Made by a program: the position numbers and the translations under genes
Notes under the pieces: model-generated
The model's input: only the letters and a program-made list of their open reading frames with translations
Databases searched by the model: none
What the model was told of the DNA's origin: nothing
Source of the DNA: Halobacteriales archaeon QS_6_64_34
GTDB lineage: Archaea; Halobacteriota; Halobacteria; Halobacteriales; Haloarculaceae
NCBI GenBank assembly: GCA_003020925.1
Contig: PXRT01000010.1
Location: 1-64,000 of the forward strand
Length of the DNA: 64,000 nucleotides
Reading direction: 5' to 3'
Shown: in pieces, positions 9,059-18,328 of the stretch
How positions within the stretch are numbered: the stretch's first letter is position 1
Layout: every line of letters begins with the position of its first letter

Positions 9059-9904
9059 ATGAACGTCGCAGACGCTATGACGCCGCGCTCGGAGGTCGTC
9101 ACGGTCGAAATTCCGGGCACCCGTGACGACGTGCTGGAGTATCTCCAGGAGCGGGCCTTCTCCTCGGTACCCGTTATCAAGGAGACCGACGAGGGCGAAC
9201 AGTTTCGCGGGCTCATCTCCCGGGACGCCCTCATCGAACAGCCCGACGAGGACCAGCTCGCGTTGCTGGTCGAGGAGGTGCCGACCATCACCGCCGACGC
9301 CACCATCGAGGACGCGGCCGAACTGATGCGCGTCGAAGGGCAACGCCGGGTGCCGGTCGTCGACGGGCGCCTGGAGGGTATCATCACGATAACGGACGTC
9401 GTCCACGCCATCGCGAACGGCGATGCCGACGGCGACAGCGAAGTCGGTGGGCTGGCCCGACGGGATATCAACTGTCTCTACGTCGGGTCGCCACTGACCG
9501 TCGCCGAGCGGGAGCTGTCTCACGCGGAGGTCCCATACGGCGTCGTGCTCGGCGACGACGGCGAGATGACCGGGATGCTCACCGAGGTCGACATCATCGA
9601 GGTCGCTCGCGTCGTGGAGGGCGAGGACGACACCGGCGAATCCATCGCCAACGAGGACGACGACTGGGCCTGGGAGGGTATCAAGGCCGTCGGCGGCCGG
9701 TACATGCCCACGCGCAACGTGGAGATTCCGGCCGAGCCGGTCCGTGAGTTCATGACCGCAGACGTTATCACCGCCAGCAAACGCCGCACTGCAAAGGAGG
9801 TCGCCCAGCTGATGATAGAGCGCGACATCGAGCAGATTCCGCTCGTCTCGGGCGACGAACTCGTCGGTATCGTTCGCGACGTCGACCTGCTGGAGGGGCT
9901 ATGA
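9059..9904 (+). CDS. CBS-domain protein, four CBS motifs
   Basis: A 281-residue protein made of two CBS-pair (Bateman) modules. The repeating landmarks are MNVADAMTPRSEVVTVE, VPVIKETDEGEQFRGLISRD, RRVPVVDGRLEGIITITDVV, and later VREFMTADVITASKRRTAKEV with IPLVSGDELVGIVRDVDLLE. Such modules bind AMP, ATP or SAM and act as energy sensors. The start ATG at 9059 is preferred to one 24 nt upstream because MNVADAMTPR begins the first CBS motif. The last codons overlap the glyS start by 4 nt (ATGA), so the two are probably translationally coupled. Confidence 0.92.
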   Translation: MNVADAMTPRSEVVTVEIPGTRDDVLEYLQERAFSSVPVIKETDEGEQFRGLISRDALIEQPDEDQLALLVEEVPTITADATIEDAAELMRVEGQRRVPVVDGRLEGIITITDVVHAIANGDADGDSEVGGLARRDINCLYVGSPLTVAERELSHAEVPYGVVLGDDGEMTGMLTEVDIIEVARVVEGEDDTGESIANEDDDWAWEGIKAVGGRYMPTRNVEIPAEPVREFMTADVITASKRRTAKEVAQLMIERDIEQIPLVSGDELVGIVRDVDLLEGL

Positions 9905-11673
9905 ACGAGGGCGAGCGCCTGACCGAGCTGGCCAAGCGTCGGGGGTTTTACTTCCCCGCTGCGGGCGCCTACGGCGGCGCCGCCGGCTTCTGGACCTACG
10001 GGCCACAGGGCGCCGCGCTGAAAGACAACATCGAGGACGCCTGGCGGGACCGCTTCGTCGTCCGGGCGGGCCACCAGGAGATTTCGGCGCCCGACGTGAT
10101 GCCCGAAGCCGTCTTCGAGGCATCCGGCCACCTGGATGGCTTCGACGACATGATAATCGAGTGCAGTGAGTGTGGCACAACCCACCGCGCGGACCACATC
10201 GTCGAGGACGCGACCGACATCGAGGAGGCCGAATCCCTACCCAACGAGGAGGTCATGGACATCATCGCCGAGCAGGATATCGAGTGTCCCTCCTGTTCGG
10301 CCTCGCTGGCCGACGAGCCCGTCGACAACTTCAACCTGATGTTCGAGACGAACATCGGTCCCGGGAGCTCGTCGCCGGGCTACCTGCGCCCGGAGACCGC
10401 CCAGGGCATCTTCGTCGAGTTCCCCCGGCTCTCCGAGTACGCCCGCAACCAGCTCCCCTTCGGCGTCGCACAGATAGGGAAGGCGTACCGCAACGAGATT
10501 TCCCCCCGGAAATCGCTCGTGCGCGTACGCGAGTTTACCCAGGCCGAACTGGAGCACTTCGTCGACCCCGAGGAAGACGAGCCGCCGCTATCGACCGTCG
10601 AGGACGTGACGCTGCCGCTCTATTCCGGCGCAAACCAACAGGCCGACGACAGCGGCCTCGAACAGCTGACTGTCCGGGAGGCCGTCGATTCCGGCATCGT
10701 CACAAGCGACTGGGTGGCCTACTATCTCGGCGTCGCCCGGGACTGGTACGAGCGAATCGGCATCGACATGGACCGGTTCCGATTCCGTCAGCACCTGCCC
10801 GGTGAACTCGCCCACTACGCCTCCGACTGCTGGGACGCCGAGGCCGAAATCGACGGCGACTGGATAGAGATTACCGGCTTCGCCTACCGTGGCGACTACG
10901 ACCTCCGGAAACACGCCCAACACTCGGGACAGGACTACACCGTCTTCAAGCAGTACGACGAACCGATTACGGTCGAACGGCCCACCGTCGACCCCGAGAT
11001 GGGCTATCTCGGACCGGAGTTCGGCGGTGACGCGGGGGCGGTCGCGGACGCCCTGGAGCAACTCGCAGCTGACGACCCCGATGCCTTCGAAGGTGACGAG
11101 GTGACGGTCGAACTCGACGGCCAAGCGGTCACCGTGCCGGTCGAACGGACGGGGTACAGCGTCGAGGAGGTGACAGAGAACGGCGAGCACATCACGCCAC
11201 ACGTCGTCGAGCCCTCCTTTGGCGTCGGCCGGCTCATCTACACCGTACTGGCACACGCCTACACGGAGGACGAGGTCGACGGCGAGGAGCGGACTTACCT
11301 CGAACTTCCGGCCGAGCAAGCCCCGACCACGGTCGGCGTCTTCCCGCTGATGGACCGCGACGGGCTGGGCGAGTACGCCCGCGAACTGGCCGAGGCGCTC
11401 CGGCGGGCGGGCCACTCGGTCACCTACGACGACTCGGGGGCCATCGGTCGGCGCTACCGGCGACAGGACGAAATCGGGACCCCCTACTGCGTGACGGTCG
11501 ACTACGAATCGCTGGGCAAACCCGAGGACGGCGAGGACCCCGAGGAGCTACAGGCCGACACCGTCACACTCAGAGAGCGCGACTCCACGGCACAGAAGCG
11601 CGTCTCCATCGACGGCCTGGCCGAGGCGCTCGGCCGGCTCGTCGGCGGCGAGGTCACGTTCGACGACCTGTAA
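9901..11673 (+). CDS. glyS: Glycine--tRNA ligase
   Basis: A class II homodimeric glycyl-tRNA synthetase of 590 residues, the archaeal/eukaryotic type. Visible are the N-terminal GFYFPAAGAYGGAAGFWTYGP segment that precedes motif 1, a Cys-X2-Cys pair insertion (CSECGTTH and CPSCSA, about residues 83-130), the motif 2 region around RNEISPRKSLVRVREFTQAE, and motif 3 EPSFGVGRLIYTVLAHAY. The anticodon-binding domain follows (TTVGVFPLMDRDGLGEYAREL). It overlaps the CBS gene upstream and is followed at 1-nt distance by the dolichol-kinase-like gene, forming a probable operon of three. Confidence 0.97.
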   Translation: MNEGERLTELAKRRGFYFPAAGAYGGAAGFWTYGPQGAALKDNIEDAWRDRFVVRAGHQEISAPDVMPEAVFEASGHLDGFDDMIIECSECGTTHRADHIVEDATDIEEAESLPNEEVMDIIAEQDIECPSCSASLADEPVDNFNLMFETNIGPGSSSPGYLRPETAQGIFVEFPRLSEYARNQLPFGVAQIGKAYRNEISPRKSLVRVREFTQAELEHFVDPEEDEPPLSTVEDVTLPLYSGANQQADDSGLEQLTVREAVDSGIVTSDWVAYYLGVARDWYERIGIDMDRFRFRQHLPGELAHYASDCWDAEAEIDGDWIEITGFAYRGDYDLRKHAQHSGQDYTVFKQYDEPITVERPTVDPEMGYLGPEFGGDAGAVADALEQLAADDPDAFEGDEVTVELDGQAVTVPVERTGYSVEEVTENGEHITPHVVEPSFGVGRLIYTVLAHAYTEDEVDGEERTYLELPAEQAPTTVGVFPLMDRDGLGEYARELAEALRRAGHSVTYDDSGAIGRRYRRQDEIGTPYCVTVDYESLGKPEDGEDPEELQADTVTLRERDSTAQKRVSIDGLAEALGRLVGGEVTFDDL

Positions 11674-11674
11674 C

Positions 11675-12256
11675 ATGACCGACGAGGTCGCCCGCCGGCT
11701 CGTCCACGTGACGGGCGCAGCGGTGCCGCTTGGCTACCTGCTGGGGGGTGGCCGCATGAGCTGGCGGGCCGTCCAGCTGTTTCTCGCGGTCGCGCTGGTC
11801 CTCGTCGTGATTCTGGAGTTCCTGCGGCTGTCGGTCGGGCTGGACTGGGCCATCTACGAGCGGCTCACCCGCGAGTACGAACAGGACAACCCGGCGGGCT
11901 ACGCGCTGTACATCGTCGGGATGGCCGCCGTGGCGGGCGCGGTCAGCGTCGGCCTCCCCGTCGACGTGGCCGTCTCGGCGATGCTGATGCTCGCTATCGG
12001 GGACCCAATCAGCGGACTGCTCGGGTCGACCGACGCCGGCAGCGTCAAACAGCTGTGGGTGTTGCTCGTGATGTTCGGCGTCTGTACGCTGCTTGCCGCG
12101 CCCTTCGTTTCGACGGCAGCGGCGGTGCTTGGCGGGGTCGCGGCGACCTTCGCCGACGGCGTAAAACCGAGAGTTGCCGGCTACGTCGTCGACGACAACT
12201 TCTCGATTCCGGTGTTTGGCGCCATCGCGATGTGGGTCGGCCTCGTGGCCGTCTAG
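11675..12256 (+). CDS. Dolichol kinase-like integral membrane protein
   Basis: A 193-residue protein with six or so hydrophobic segments. The start MTDEVARRLVHVTGAAVPLG resembles the N-terminus of archaeal dolichol kinase/cytidylyltransferase-like proteins, and the segment MLAIGDPISGLLGS carries the GDP-type motif of the active site. It probably phosphorylates an isoprenoid alcohol used as a lipid carrier for protein glycosylation. It lies one nucleotide after glyS and ends 4 nt inside the convergent UbiA gene, which also acts on an isoprenoid substrate. Substrate specificity cannot be read from the sequence. Confidence 0.8.
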   Translation: MTDEVARRLVHVTGAAVPLGYLLGGGRMSWRAVQLFLAVALVLVVILEFLRLSVGLDWAIYERLTREYEQDNPAGYALYIVGMAAVAGAVSVGLPVDVAVSAMLMLAIGDPISGLLGSTDAGSVKQLWVLLVMFGVCTLLAAPFVSTAAAVLGGVAATFADGVKPRVAGYVVDDNFSIPVFGAIAMWVGLVAV

Positions 12257-13128
12257 AACGCGAGCGCCACCAGCCCGAACAGGAGATACTCGCCGTCCTT
12301 GGCCAGACAGAACGCGTCCATCCGGGTGGTCTCCGCCAGGAACCACGTCAGCCCGAGCGAGTAGCCGAGCACGGGCAGTGCCGCCAGGGCGACCGGCGCG
12401 ACGGCCGGCACGGTCAGCAGTGTGGCGACGACCACCAGCGAGCAGCCCTCGAACAGCGCCAGCAGATGGCGGGTCCGAGGCACGCCCAGCACCACCGGGA
12501 TGGTGTCGACGCCGGTGGCGGCGTCGCCGGTGACGTCCCGGACGTTGAACACCTCCACCGAGATGACCGAGCGCAGAAAGAAGAAGAGACAGACTGCAAC
12601 CGCGACCGGGCCGACCGCCCGGCCCGCAACGGCCAGGGGGACACCGGTGACAGTCACGGCCCACGCGAGCGCGACGAGAGCCGTATTGACTCCGAGGACG
12701 TCCTTGAGTCGCCGGCCGGCGGGTGTGACGGGGAGGCTATAACCCAGCGAGGCTCCCAGCGGGACCAGCACAACGGCCAGGGCGACCGGGCCCCCGCCCC
12801 ACCACGCGAGGCCGGCCCCCAGCGCGAGCGTCCCGACGGCGAGGACGGCGACGGCGGCCGGGTGGGCCGCGACGACCGACGAATGGTCGGGGGAGTTGAT
12901 GGCGTCCTCTTCGAGGTCGGCCAGGTCGTTGGCCGTGTAGACGGCAAACGAGACCAGGCCGACGGCGGCCGCCGGGAGGAGCGTGTTGATGCCAAGCAGC
13001 GCCATCGCGAAGCCGGTCTTGGCCGCCGCGACGACGCCCTGGACGAGGCTGAACTGCTGGGCCCATCGGACAGCGTCGTGGAGGGGTACCCAGTCCCAGT
13101 CGGTCCCGTAATCACCGTGTGCTTGCAT
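12253..13128 (-). CDS. UbiA family prenyltransferase
   Basis: A 291-residue membrane protein with about eight hydrophobic helices. The first Asp-rich motif is TANDLADLEEDAIN (about residue 64), fitting the NDxxDxxxD pattern that binds Mg-prenyl diphosphate, and the second is NVRDVTGDAATGVDTIPVVLG. Family members make archaeal membrane lipids (digeranylgeranylglyceryl phosphate), menaquinone or related prenylated compounds. Which of these applies is not clear. The gene converges on the dolichol-kinase-like gene with a 4-bp overlap. The start ATG gives MQAHGDYGTDW, common in haloarchaeal homologues. Confidence 0.9.
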   Translation of the reverse strand: MQAHGDYGTDWDWVPLHDAVRWAQQFSLVQGVVAAAKTGFAMALLGINTLLPAAAVGLVSFAVYTANDLADLEEDAINSPDHSSVVAAHPAAVAVLAVGTLALGAGLAWWGGGPVALAVVLVPLGASLGYSLPVTPAGRRLKDVLGVNTALVALAWAVTVTGVPLAVAGRAVGPVAVAVCLFFFLRSVISVEVFNVRDVTGDAATGVDTIPVVLGVPRTRHLLALFEGCSLVVVATLLTVPAVAPVALAALPVLGYSLGLTWFLAETTRMDAFCLAKDGEYLLFGLVALAF

Positions 13129-13169
13129 GACAGGTCACACTACGCGTCGGGGGACCCTTATTACCACCC

Positions 13170-14858
13170 CTACGTGTTGGGGGCGGACCGGACCGAATCA
13201 GTGTCCCTATCGAGGGCGAAATGGACCTCGCTGCCGCCCGACGGCGACGGCTCGAAGCGGAGTTCGTGGCCCGCCCGCTCGACGAAGCAGTAGACCAGCC
13301 AGAGCCCGACGCCGGCGCTGTGGTTGAGCGGCGTCTCCCCGTCTTCGAGGATACGTCGTTCCGACTCCGGGATGCCGGGGCCGTCATCGGCGACGGCGAC
13401 GCGGACCAGCGGGCCCTCGACCGTCACGGTGACCGTGACCGACGGCGAGGGGTCAGGGTTGTGCTGGAGGGCGTTCTCGACGAGGTTGTCGAGCGACGCC
13501 TGGAACCCGGTGGGACAGCAGGCAAACACCTCGTCGGGGCAGTCTGCCGTCACCGTCGCGTCGGGGTAGCGGCCGGCATACCGAGTGACGACGGCTGTGA
13601 CCGTCCCGGAGATGTCGGTCGGCCGGGCGGGCCGGCCACTGGTGACTATCTCCTGGATGGTCCGGAGTTTTGCGCTCGTCTCGATGATGTCGGTCGCGCT
13701 GGCGTCGATGGCATCGAGATGCCGGCGGTCCCGCTCGTCGGCGCGCTCGCCGAGCAACTCGACGTGGCCCATGATGATGTTGATGCGGTTGGCCATGTTG
13801 TGCCGGAGCACCCGGGAGACCAACTGGAGATGGCGTTCCCGGCGCTGTTGGTCGGTCACGTCGGAGAGGACGGCCGTCCAGCCCAGATGGTGGGGGCCGT
13901 CGCGAATCGGGGAGAGCTGGACGGAGAGATAGCTCAGTTCCTCACCGCCGGTGACCGGAATCGTCGTCGGCCCCGCCGTATCGAAGAGGCCGGTCGTGTC
14001 GTCGACGACCGCCTCGATTTGGTCGCCGCGATGAGCCGACAGCGCCGGGAGCAGCGACGCGGCCGTCGGGTTGAAATCGCGGATGCGCCGCTTCGAGTCG
14101 AGAATGACCATCCCCTCGCTGCTCTGTTCGACGGCGGTGTCCCGGGCGACGGGGATGATGTCGAACAGGTCGAGTTGCATCGAAACGGTGGTCGCGACGC
14201 CGAAGACGGCCAGCCCGACGGGAGTGTAGTCCAGTCCCGGTATCGGCGCCCGGTCGAACAGCGAGACGAGGTTGACGAGCAGCGGCAGGGCGGCCCCGAC
14301 GGTGACGAGCATCATCGCGGTAGTGTTGTAGCGGCTCCGGAGGTGGAGGTTCACCAGCGCGTACATCGCCGCCGCGAAGTGACAGTACGCGAGGCCGACA
14401 TAGAGGAAATACAGCGGGCCGAGCCCCTCGTGGACGTAGTGGGCGAAGACGGCCCTCGAGAGGGTGATGTCCTCCCAGAACAGCCCGTGGGCCGGGTTCG
14501 TCAACAGCCCGACGACGAGCACCAGCAGGGAGACGACGATGTAGGCGGTGAGGGCCCGATTGCGGTGCCAGTGCCGGCCCGTGTACTGGGAGGCAAACAC
14601 CAGAAAGAGGAGAGCGAAGGCGACGCCCATGGGCAGCTCGAGCGCGACCAGGAACCGCTCGACGACCGGGGGCATGGTCAGCTTCGCGGCGGCGCTGAAC
14701 GACCATCCCGCCATCAACATCAGCAGCCAGACGAACGAGCGGACCCCGCGACTTGGGAGCTGTGAGGCCCGGAGATACAGCACCAGCCCGGTCAGGGCGA
14801 GCCCGGAGGCGGAAAAGAACACGACGAGCACCGCCTCGACGGGCGTTACCGGATCCAT
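13170..14858 (-). CDS. Membrane sensor histidine kinase (7TM-PAS-HisKA-HATPase)
   Basis: About 562 residues from the chosen start MDPVTPVEAVLVVFF. The open frame extends further upstream, but that part is not membrane-like and overlaps the divergent hef gene. The first 210 residues form seven hydrophobic helices (histidine-kinase 7TM N-terminal type). A PAS-like domain follows (GMVILDSKRRIRDFNPTA), then the H-box LVSRVLRHNMANRINIIMGH with the phospho-accepting His, and a HATPase domain with N box DNLVENALQHN and G boxes DDGPGIP and GVGLWLVY. It probably reports on a membrane or extracellular signal. No response regulator is adjacent. Confidence 0.92.
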   Translation of the reverse strand: MDPVTPVEAVLVVFFSASGLALTGLVLYLRASQLPSRGVRSFVWLLMLMAGWSFSAAAKLTMPPVVERFLVALELPMGVAFALLFLVFASQYTGRHWHRNRALTAYIVVSLLVLVVGLLTNPAHGLFWEDITLSRAVFAHYVHEGLGPLYFLYVGLAYCHFAAAMYALVNLHLRSRYNTTAMMLVTVGAALPLLVNLVSLFDRAPIPGLDYTPVGLAVFGVATTVSMQLDLFDIIPVARDTAVEQSSEGMVILDSKRRIRDFNPTAASLLPALSAHRGDQIEAVVDDTTGLFDTAGPTTIPVTGGEELSYLSVQLSPIRDGPHHLGWTAVLSDVTDQQRRERHLQLVSRVLRHNMANRINIIMGHVELLGERADERDRRHLDAIDASATDIIETSAKLRTIQEIVTSGRPARPTDISGTVTAVVTRYAGRYPDATVTADCPDEVFACCPTGFQASLDNLVENALQHNPDPSPSVTVTVTVEGPLVRVAVADDGPGIPESERRILEDGETPLNHSAGVGLWLVYCFVERAGHELRFEPSPSGGSEVHFALDRDTDSVRSAPNT

Positions 14859-14994
14859 GCACGCAGTACAGTAGAGTCGAGCAAAACTCTTTCCGACAAC
14901 TTTTTTATTGAACGATTGTCCACTGTTGTCGACCCGTTTCAGTTTCACCGCGCTACCTGAACCCTTAACCCCGGGCGGAGCCAACGCCACGCCA

Positions 14995-17406
14995 ATGGCG
15001 ACCACCGCTGACGGGGAGTTCGTCGAGCAACCGCTGGTCACCGACGACCTGCTGGAGAACCGTCGGTATCAGGTCGAACTCGCCGACACCGCAAGCGGGG
15101 ACCACACGCTGGTCTGTCTCCCGACTGGACTGGGGAAGACGGCCGTCTCCCTGCTGGTGACGGCCCGGCGCCTCCATGAGGTCGGGGGCAAATCCCTGCT
15201 GCTCGCGCCGACCAAGCCCCTCGTCCAGCAGCACGCCGAGTTCTACCGCGAGGCGCTCACGACTCCCGACGAGGAAATCGTCGTCTTCACCGGCGAGGTC
15301 CGGCCCGACGACCGTGCCGCCCTCTTCGAGGACGCCACCGTGATTATCGCGACCCCGCAGGTCGTCGAGAACGACCTCGTGGGCAACCGCATCGACCTGG
15401 CGCGAGTGACACATCTGACCGTCGACGAGTGTCACCGCGCGACCGGCGACTACGCCTACAACTACATCGCCGACCGCTATCACGCCGACGCCGCCGACCC
15501 GCTGGTGACGGCGATGAGTGCCTCCCCCGGCGACGACGAGGAGGCCATCCTCCAGGTGTGTGAGAACCTCGGGCTCTCGGAGGTCGCGGTGATGACCGAG
15601 GACGACGCCGACGTCGCCGAGTACACTCACGACACCGACCTCGACTGGACGCGAATCGAGCTTCCCGAGGTGGTCATCGAGATTCGGGACGCTATCAACG
15701 AGGTGGTCGCGGACCGCCTCGAACAGCTGAAGGAACTGGGCGTGACGAACAAGTCCTCGCCGGACCTCTCCGAGCGCGACATTCAAGGGATGCAAGCGGA
15801 ACTCCGAAAGCTGATGAACAACGACCAGAGCGAGGGGTACCAGGGGATGAGCCTGCTCGCCGAGATTCGCAAGCTCCGAACTGCAGTGACGTACGTCGAG
15901 ACCCAGAGCGTCGAGTCACTGCGCCGGTACTTCGAGCGCCTGAAGGAGGTCGCCCGTTCCTCGGGGGCCTCCAAAGCGGACCAGCGCCTCGTCAGCGAGC
16001 CCAAGATTCGCGAGGCAATGGGGAAAGCGGAGCGCTACGACGACCTCCACCCCAAGTTCCGCCGGACCAGAATGCTGCTGGCCGAGACGCTGGGCATCGA
16101 GAACGGCGAGCGCGTCATCGTCTTCACCGAATCGCGCGATACGGCCGAGACGCTCGTCGATTTCCTCTCGGACCACTTCACCACCCGGAAGTTCGTCGGG
16201 CAAAGCGACACCGACGGCAGCGAGGGGATGACACAGACCGAACAGCAGGAGACCTTAGAGCGGTTCCGAAACGGGGAGTTCGAGGTGCTGGTGTCGACGT
16301 CCGTCGCCGAGGAAGGGCTGGACGTGCCCGAGGTCGACCTCGTCCTGTTCTACGAGCCGGTGCCGACCGCTATCAGGGCCATCCAGCGCAAGGGCCGGAC
16401 CGGGCGCCAGGCCAAGGGCCGGGTCGTCGTCCTGCTGGCCGAAGACACCCGCGACGAGGCGTACTTCTGGAAAGCCCGCAACGACCAGAAGCGGATGCAA
16501 AACGAGCTGAACGAACTCAAAAGCGTCGCCGGGGAGCTGTCGGCCGAACTGGACCAGACCGGGCTGGAGGACTACGAAGAGGCAAGCGGGGACGGGACTG
16601 TCGACGCCGAATCGGCGACAAACGGTGCCACTGACGACGACGGCCAGGCCGGGCTGGACGCCTTCGCCGGGGAGGACATGGCCGCAAGCGAGAGCGACGA
16701 CGCCGAGGCTGGCGAGGGCGACGGGCTCGTCGCGAAAGCCGGCGGGGACGACGCGTCGGTCGAAATCGTCGCCGACCAGCGCGAACTGGATTCGACCATC
16801 GCCCGGGACCTCTCGACGCGAGACGGCATCGAGACGCGCCTGGAAACGCTCGCAGTGGGGGATTACGTCCTCTCGGACCGGGTCGTCGTCGAGCGCAAGA
16901 CCGTCACCGACTTCCTGGATACGCTGACCGGCGGTGACCGCTCGATGTTCGAGCAGGTCGGCGACGCCGCGCGCAACTATGCGCGCCCGGTGGTCGTCAT
17001 CGAGGGCGGGGACCTCTACGGCGAGCGCAACGTCTACGCGAACGCCATCAACGGCGCGCTGTCCTCGCTTGCCGTCGACTTCGGGGCGAGCGTGCTCCGG
17101 ACCGGCGACCAGAACGAGACCGCCGACCTGTTAGAGACTATCGCGAGCCGCGAACAGGACGATGGCGACCGCGAGGTCAGCGTCCACGGCGAGAAACAGG
17201 CAAAAACCGTCGCCGAGCAACAGGAGTACGTCGTCGCCTCGGTCGCGGAGGTCGGGCCGGTGACCGCCCGCAGCCTCCTCGAGGAGTTCGGCAGCGTCGA
17301 GGCGGTGATGACCGCCTCCGAGGACGAGCTTCGCGGGGTCGACGGCATCGGCGAGGTGACGGCCGAGCGGATTCGCTCGGTCGTCGGCAGCGCGTACGAG
17401 CCCTGA
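14995..17406 (+). CDS. hef: Hef: XPF/FANCM-type helicase-nuclease
   Basis: An 803-residue fork-remodelling protein. The N-terminal superfamily 2 helicase has Walker A CLPTGLGKTA, the DECH box TVDECHRATGDYA, SAT-like MSASPG, and C-terminal motifs STSVAEEGLDVPEVD and QRKGRTGRQ. A long acidic linker (about residues 530-590) follows, then the XPF nuclease with VVVERKTVTDFLDTL (GDX(n)ERKX3D motif), and a tandem helix-hairpin-helix end (VGPVTARSLLEEFGSVEAVM). In haloarchaea Hef works at stalled forks and is linked to Hjc resolvase. The start at 14995 is favoured because the 29 residues ahead are out of character and cover the probable promoter. Confidence 0.96.
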   Translation: MATTADGEFVEQPLVTDDLLENRRYQVELADTASGDHTLVCLPTGLGKTAVSLLVTARRLHEVGGKSLLLAPTKPLVQQHAEFYREALTTPDEEIVVFTGEVRPDDRAALFEDATVIIATPQVVENDLVGNRIDLARVTHLTVDECHRATGDYAYNYIADRYHADAADPLVTAMSASPGDDEEAILQVCENLGLSEVAVMTEDDADVAEYTHDTDLDWTRIELPEVVIEIRDAINEVVADRLEQLKELGVTNKSSPDLSERDIQGMQAELRKLMNNDQSEGYQGMSLLAEIRKLRTAVTYVETQSVESLRRYFERLKEVARSSGASKADQRLVSEPKIREAMGKAERYDDLHPKFRRTRMLLAETLGIENGERVIVFTESRDTAETLVDFLSDHFTTRKFVGQSDTDGSEGMTQTEQQETLERFRNGEFEVLVSTSVAEEGLDVPEVDLVLFYEPVPTAIRAIQRKGRTGRQAKGRVVVLLAEDTRDEAYFWKARNDQKRMQNELNELKSVAGELSAELDQTGLEDYEEASGDGTVDAESATNGATDDDGQAGLDAFAGEDMAASESDDAEAGEGDGLVAKAGGDDASVEIVADQRELDSTIARDLSTRDGIETRLETLAVGDYVLSDRVVVERKTVTDFLDTLTGGDRSMFEQVGDAARNYARPVVVIEGGDLYGERNVYANAINGALSSLAVDFGASVLRTGDQNETADLLETIASREQDDGDREVSVHGEKQAKTVAEQQEYVVASVAEVGPVTARSLLEEFGSVEAVMTASEDELRGVDGIGEVTAERIRSVVGSAYEP

Positions 17407-17457
17407 GTTTCCTGGTCATTGCTTGGCTTCGTCGACCAGCACCGCGCTGCTTTCCGT

Positions 17458-18180
17458 TTAGAACCGGACCGCGTCGAGGGTTTCGGCGGCCTCGCGGGCC
17501 GCTTTGAGCTGTTCGCAAGCGGTGCGCGGGTCGTCGGTGTCGGCGGCCCGCTGTGCGAACCGATGGACCGTCTCGGCCAGCAGCGACTCCGCTGCTGATA
17601 GCTCCGCTGTCACCGAGTTGTCGGGCTGGCTACGGCGTTCTCTCGGAGCATGGCTGTCAGGGGTCGATGCCGACGCGTCCGGAGTGTTCGCCACCGCGTC
17701 GGTCGACGCCGACGCGTCCGACCCTGTCGGCGGCGACGATGGGGCGCCAGCGGTCGGGTCCGGCGTCCGGTCGGGGTCGACCGAGGGACTCGTCTGTGTG
17801 GCGTCACCCTCGGCGGCCGGCGAATGGCCGGCGGCGTCGGTGGCCTGGCGCCCGGCTGTGTCCTGGTCGGCTGTGGCCTCGGCGCCGAACTGGACCGTGG
17901 CGTCGTCGCTGGGGTCGGCTACCTCGATGTGGTCACCGGTCTCGTCGTCGGCTTCCTCGTCGGGCTGGTCTCTGGCGACCGGTTTTTGACAGGTCGGACA
18001 GAACTCCTGGCCGTCGTACCGGAAGATCGGGTCGCCACAGGTCGTACAGTGGGCGTTGGTCATCGTCGCGCCTTTCAACAGCAGCTCGCTCATCTGCTCG
18101 GTTGCCTCGCGCTTTTCCTCCTCCTCGCCGTACTTTTCGCGGAGCTTCTCGCGTTCGGCTTCCTTGTCGAAATCGCTCAT
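17458..18180 (-). CDS. Sjogren's/scleroderma autoantigen 1 (p27)-like zinc protein
   Basis: A 240-residue protein. The N-terminus MSDFDKEAEREKLREKYGEE is a charged helix, then SELLLKGATMTNAHCTTCGD and GQEFCPTCQK give a CxxC...CxxC zinc ribbon (about residues 44-70), the layout of the archaeal UPF0148/p27 autoantigen family. The middle is a long low-complexity acidic, Ser/Ala/Asp/Pro-rich stretch, probably disordered. A short helical C-terminus (SLLAETVHRFAQRA...) remains. The frame continues upstream, but MSDFDKEAE is the family start. Function is unknown. Confidence 0.85.
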   Translation of the reverse strand: MSDFDKEAEREKLREKYGEEEEKREATEQMSELLLKGATMTNAHCTTCGDPIFRYDGQEFCPTCQKPVARDQPDEEADDETGDHIEVADPSDDATVQFGAEATADQDTAGRQATDAAGHSPAAEGDATQTSPSVDPDRTPDPTAGAPSSPPTGSDASASTDAVANTPDASASTPDSHAPRERRSQPDNSVTAELSAAESLLAETVHRFAQRAADTDDPRTACEQLKAAREAAETLDAVRF

Positions 18181-18328
18181 ACGAGAGTGGAGACGGGCGA
18201 GCGGATTAGGACTTGCGGGCGCAAGAGCGGGTATCCGAGCGCGGACGCAACTGGGACATGTCGGGCCACTGTGTTGGCACCCAGGAAAAGAAGCGTTTAC
18301 CTCTCCACGGTGACAACTCTTACCCGGT

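Noticed and set aside
12055-13293. Long plus-strand frame over the UbiA gene
   Set aside because: Arg/Gln-rich shadow with no family pattern, overlapping two supported membrane-protein genes.
13221-14765. Long plus-strand open frame opposite the sensor kinase
   Set aside because: It is the antisense of a well-supported kinase. The composition (runs of R, D, G) lacks domain motifs, and GC-rich genomes give long stop-free antisense frames.
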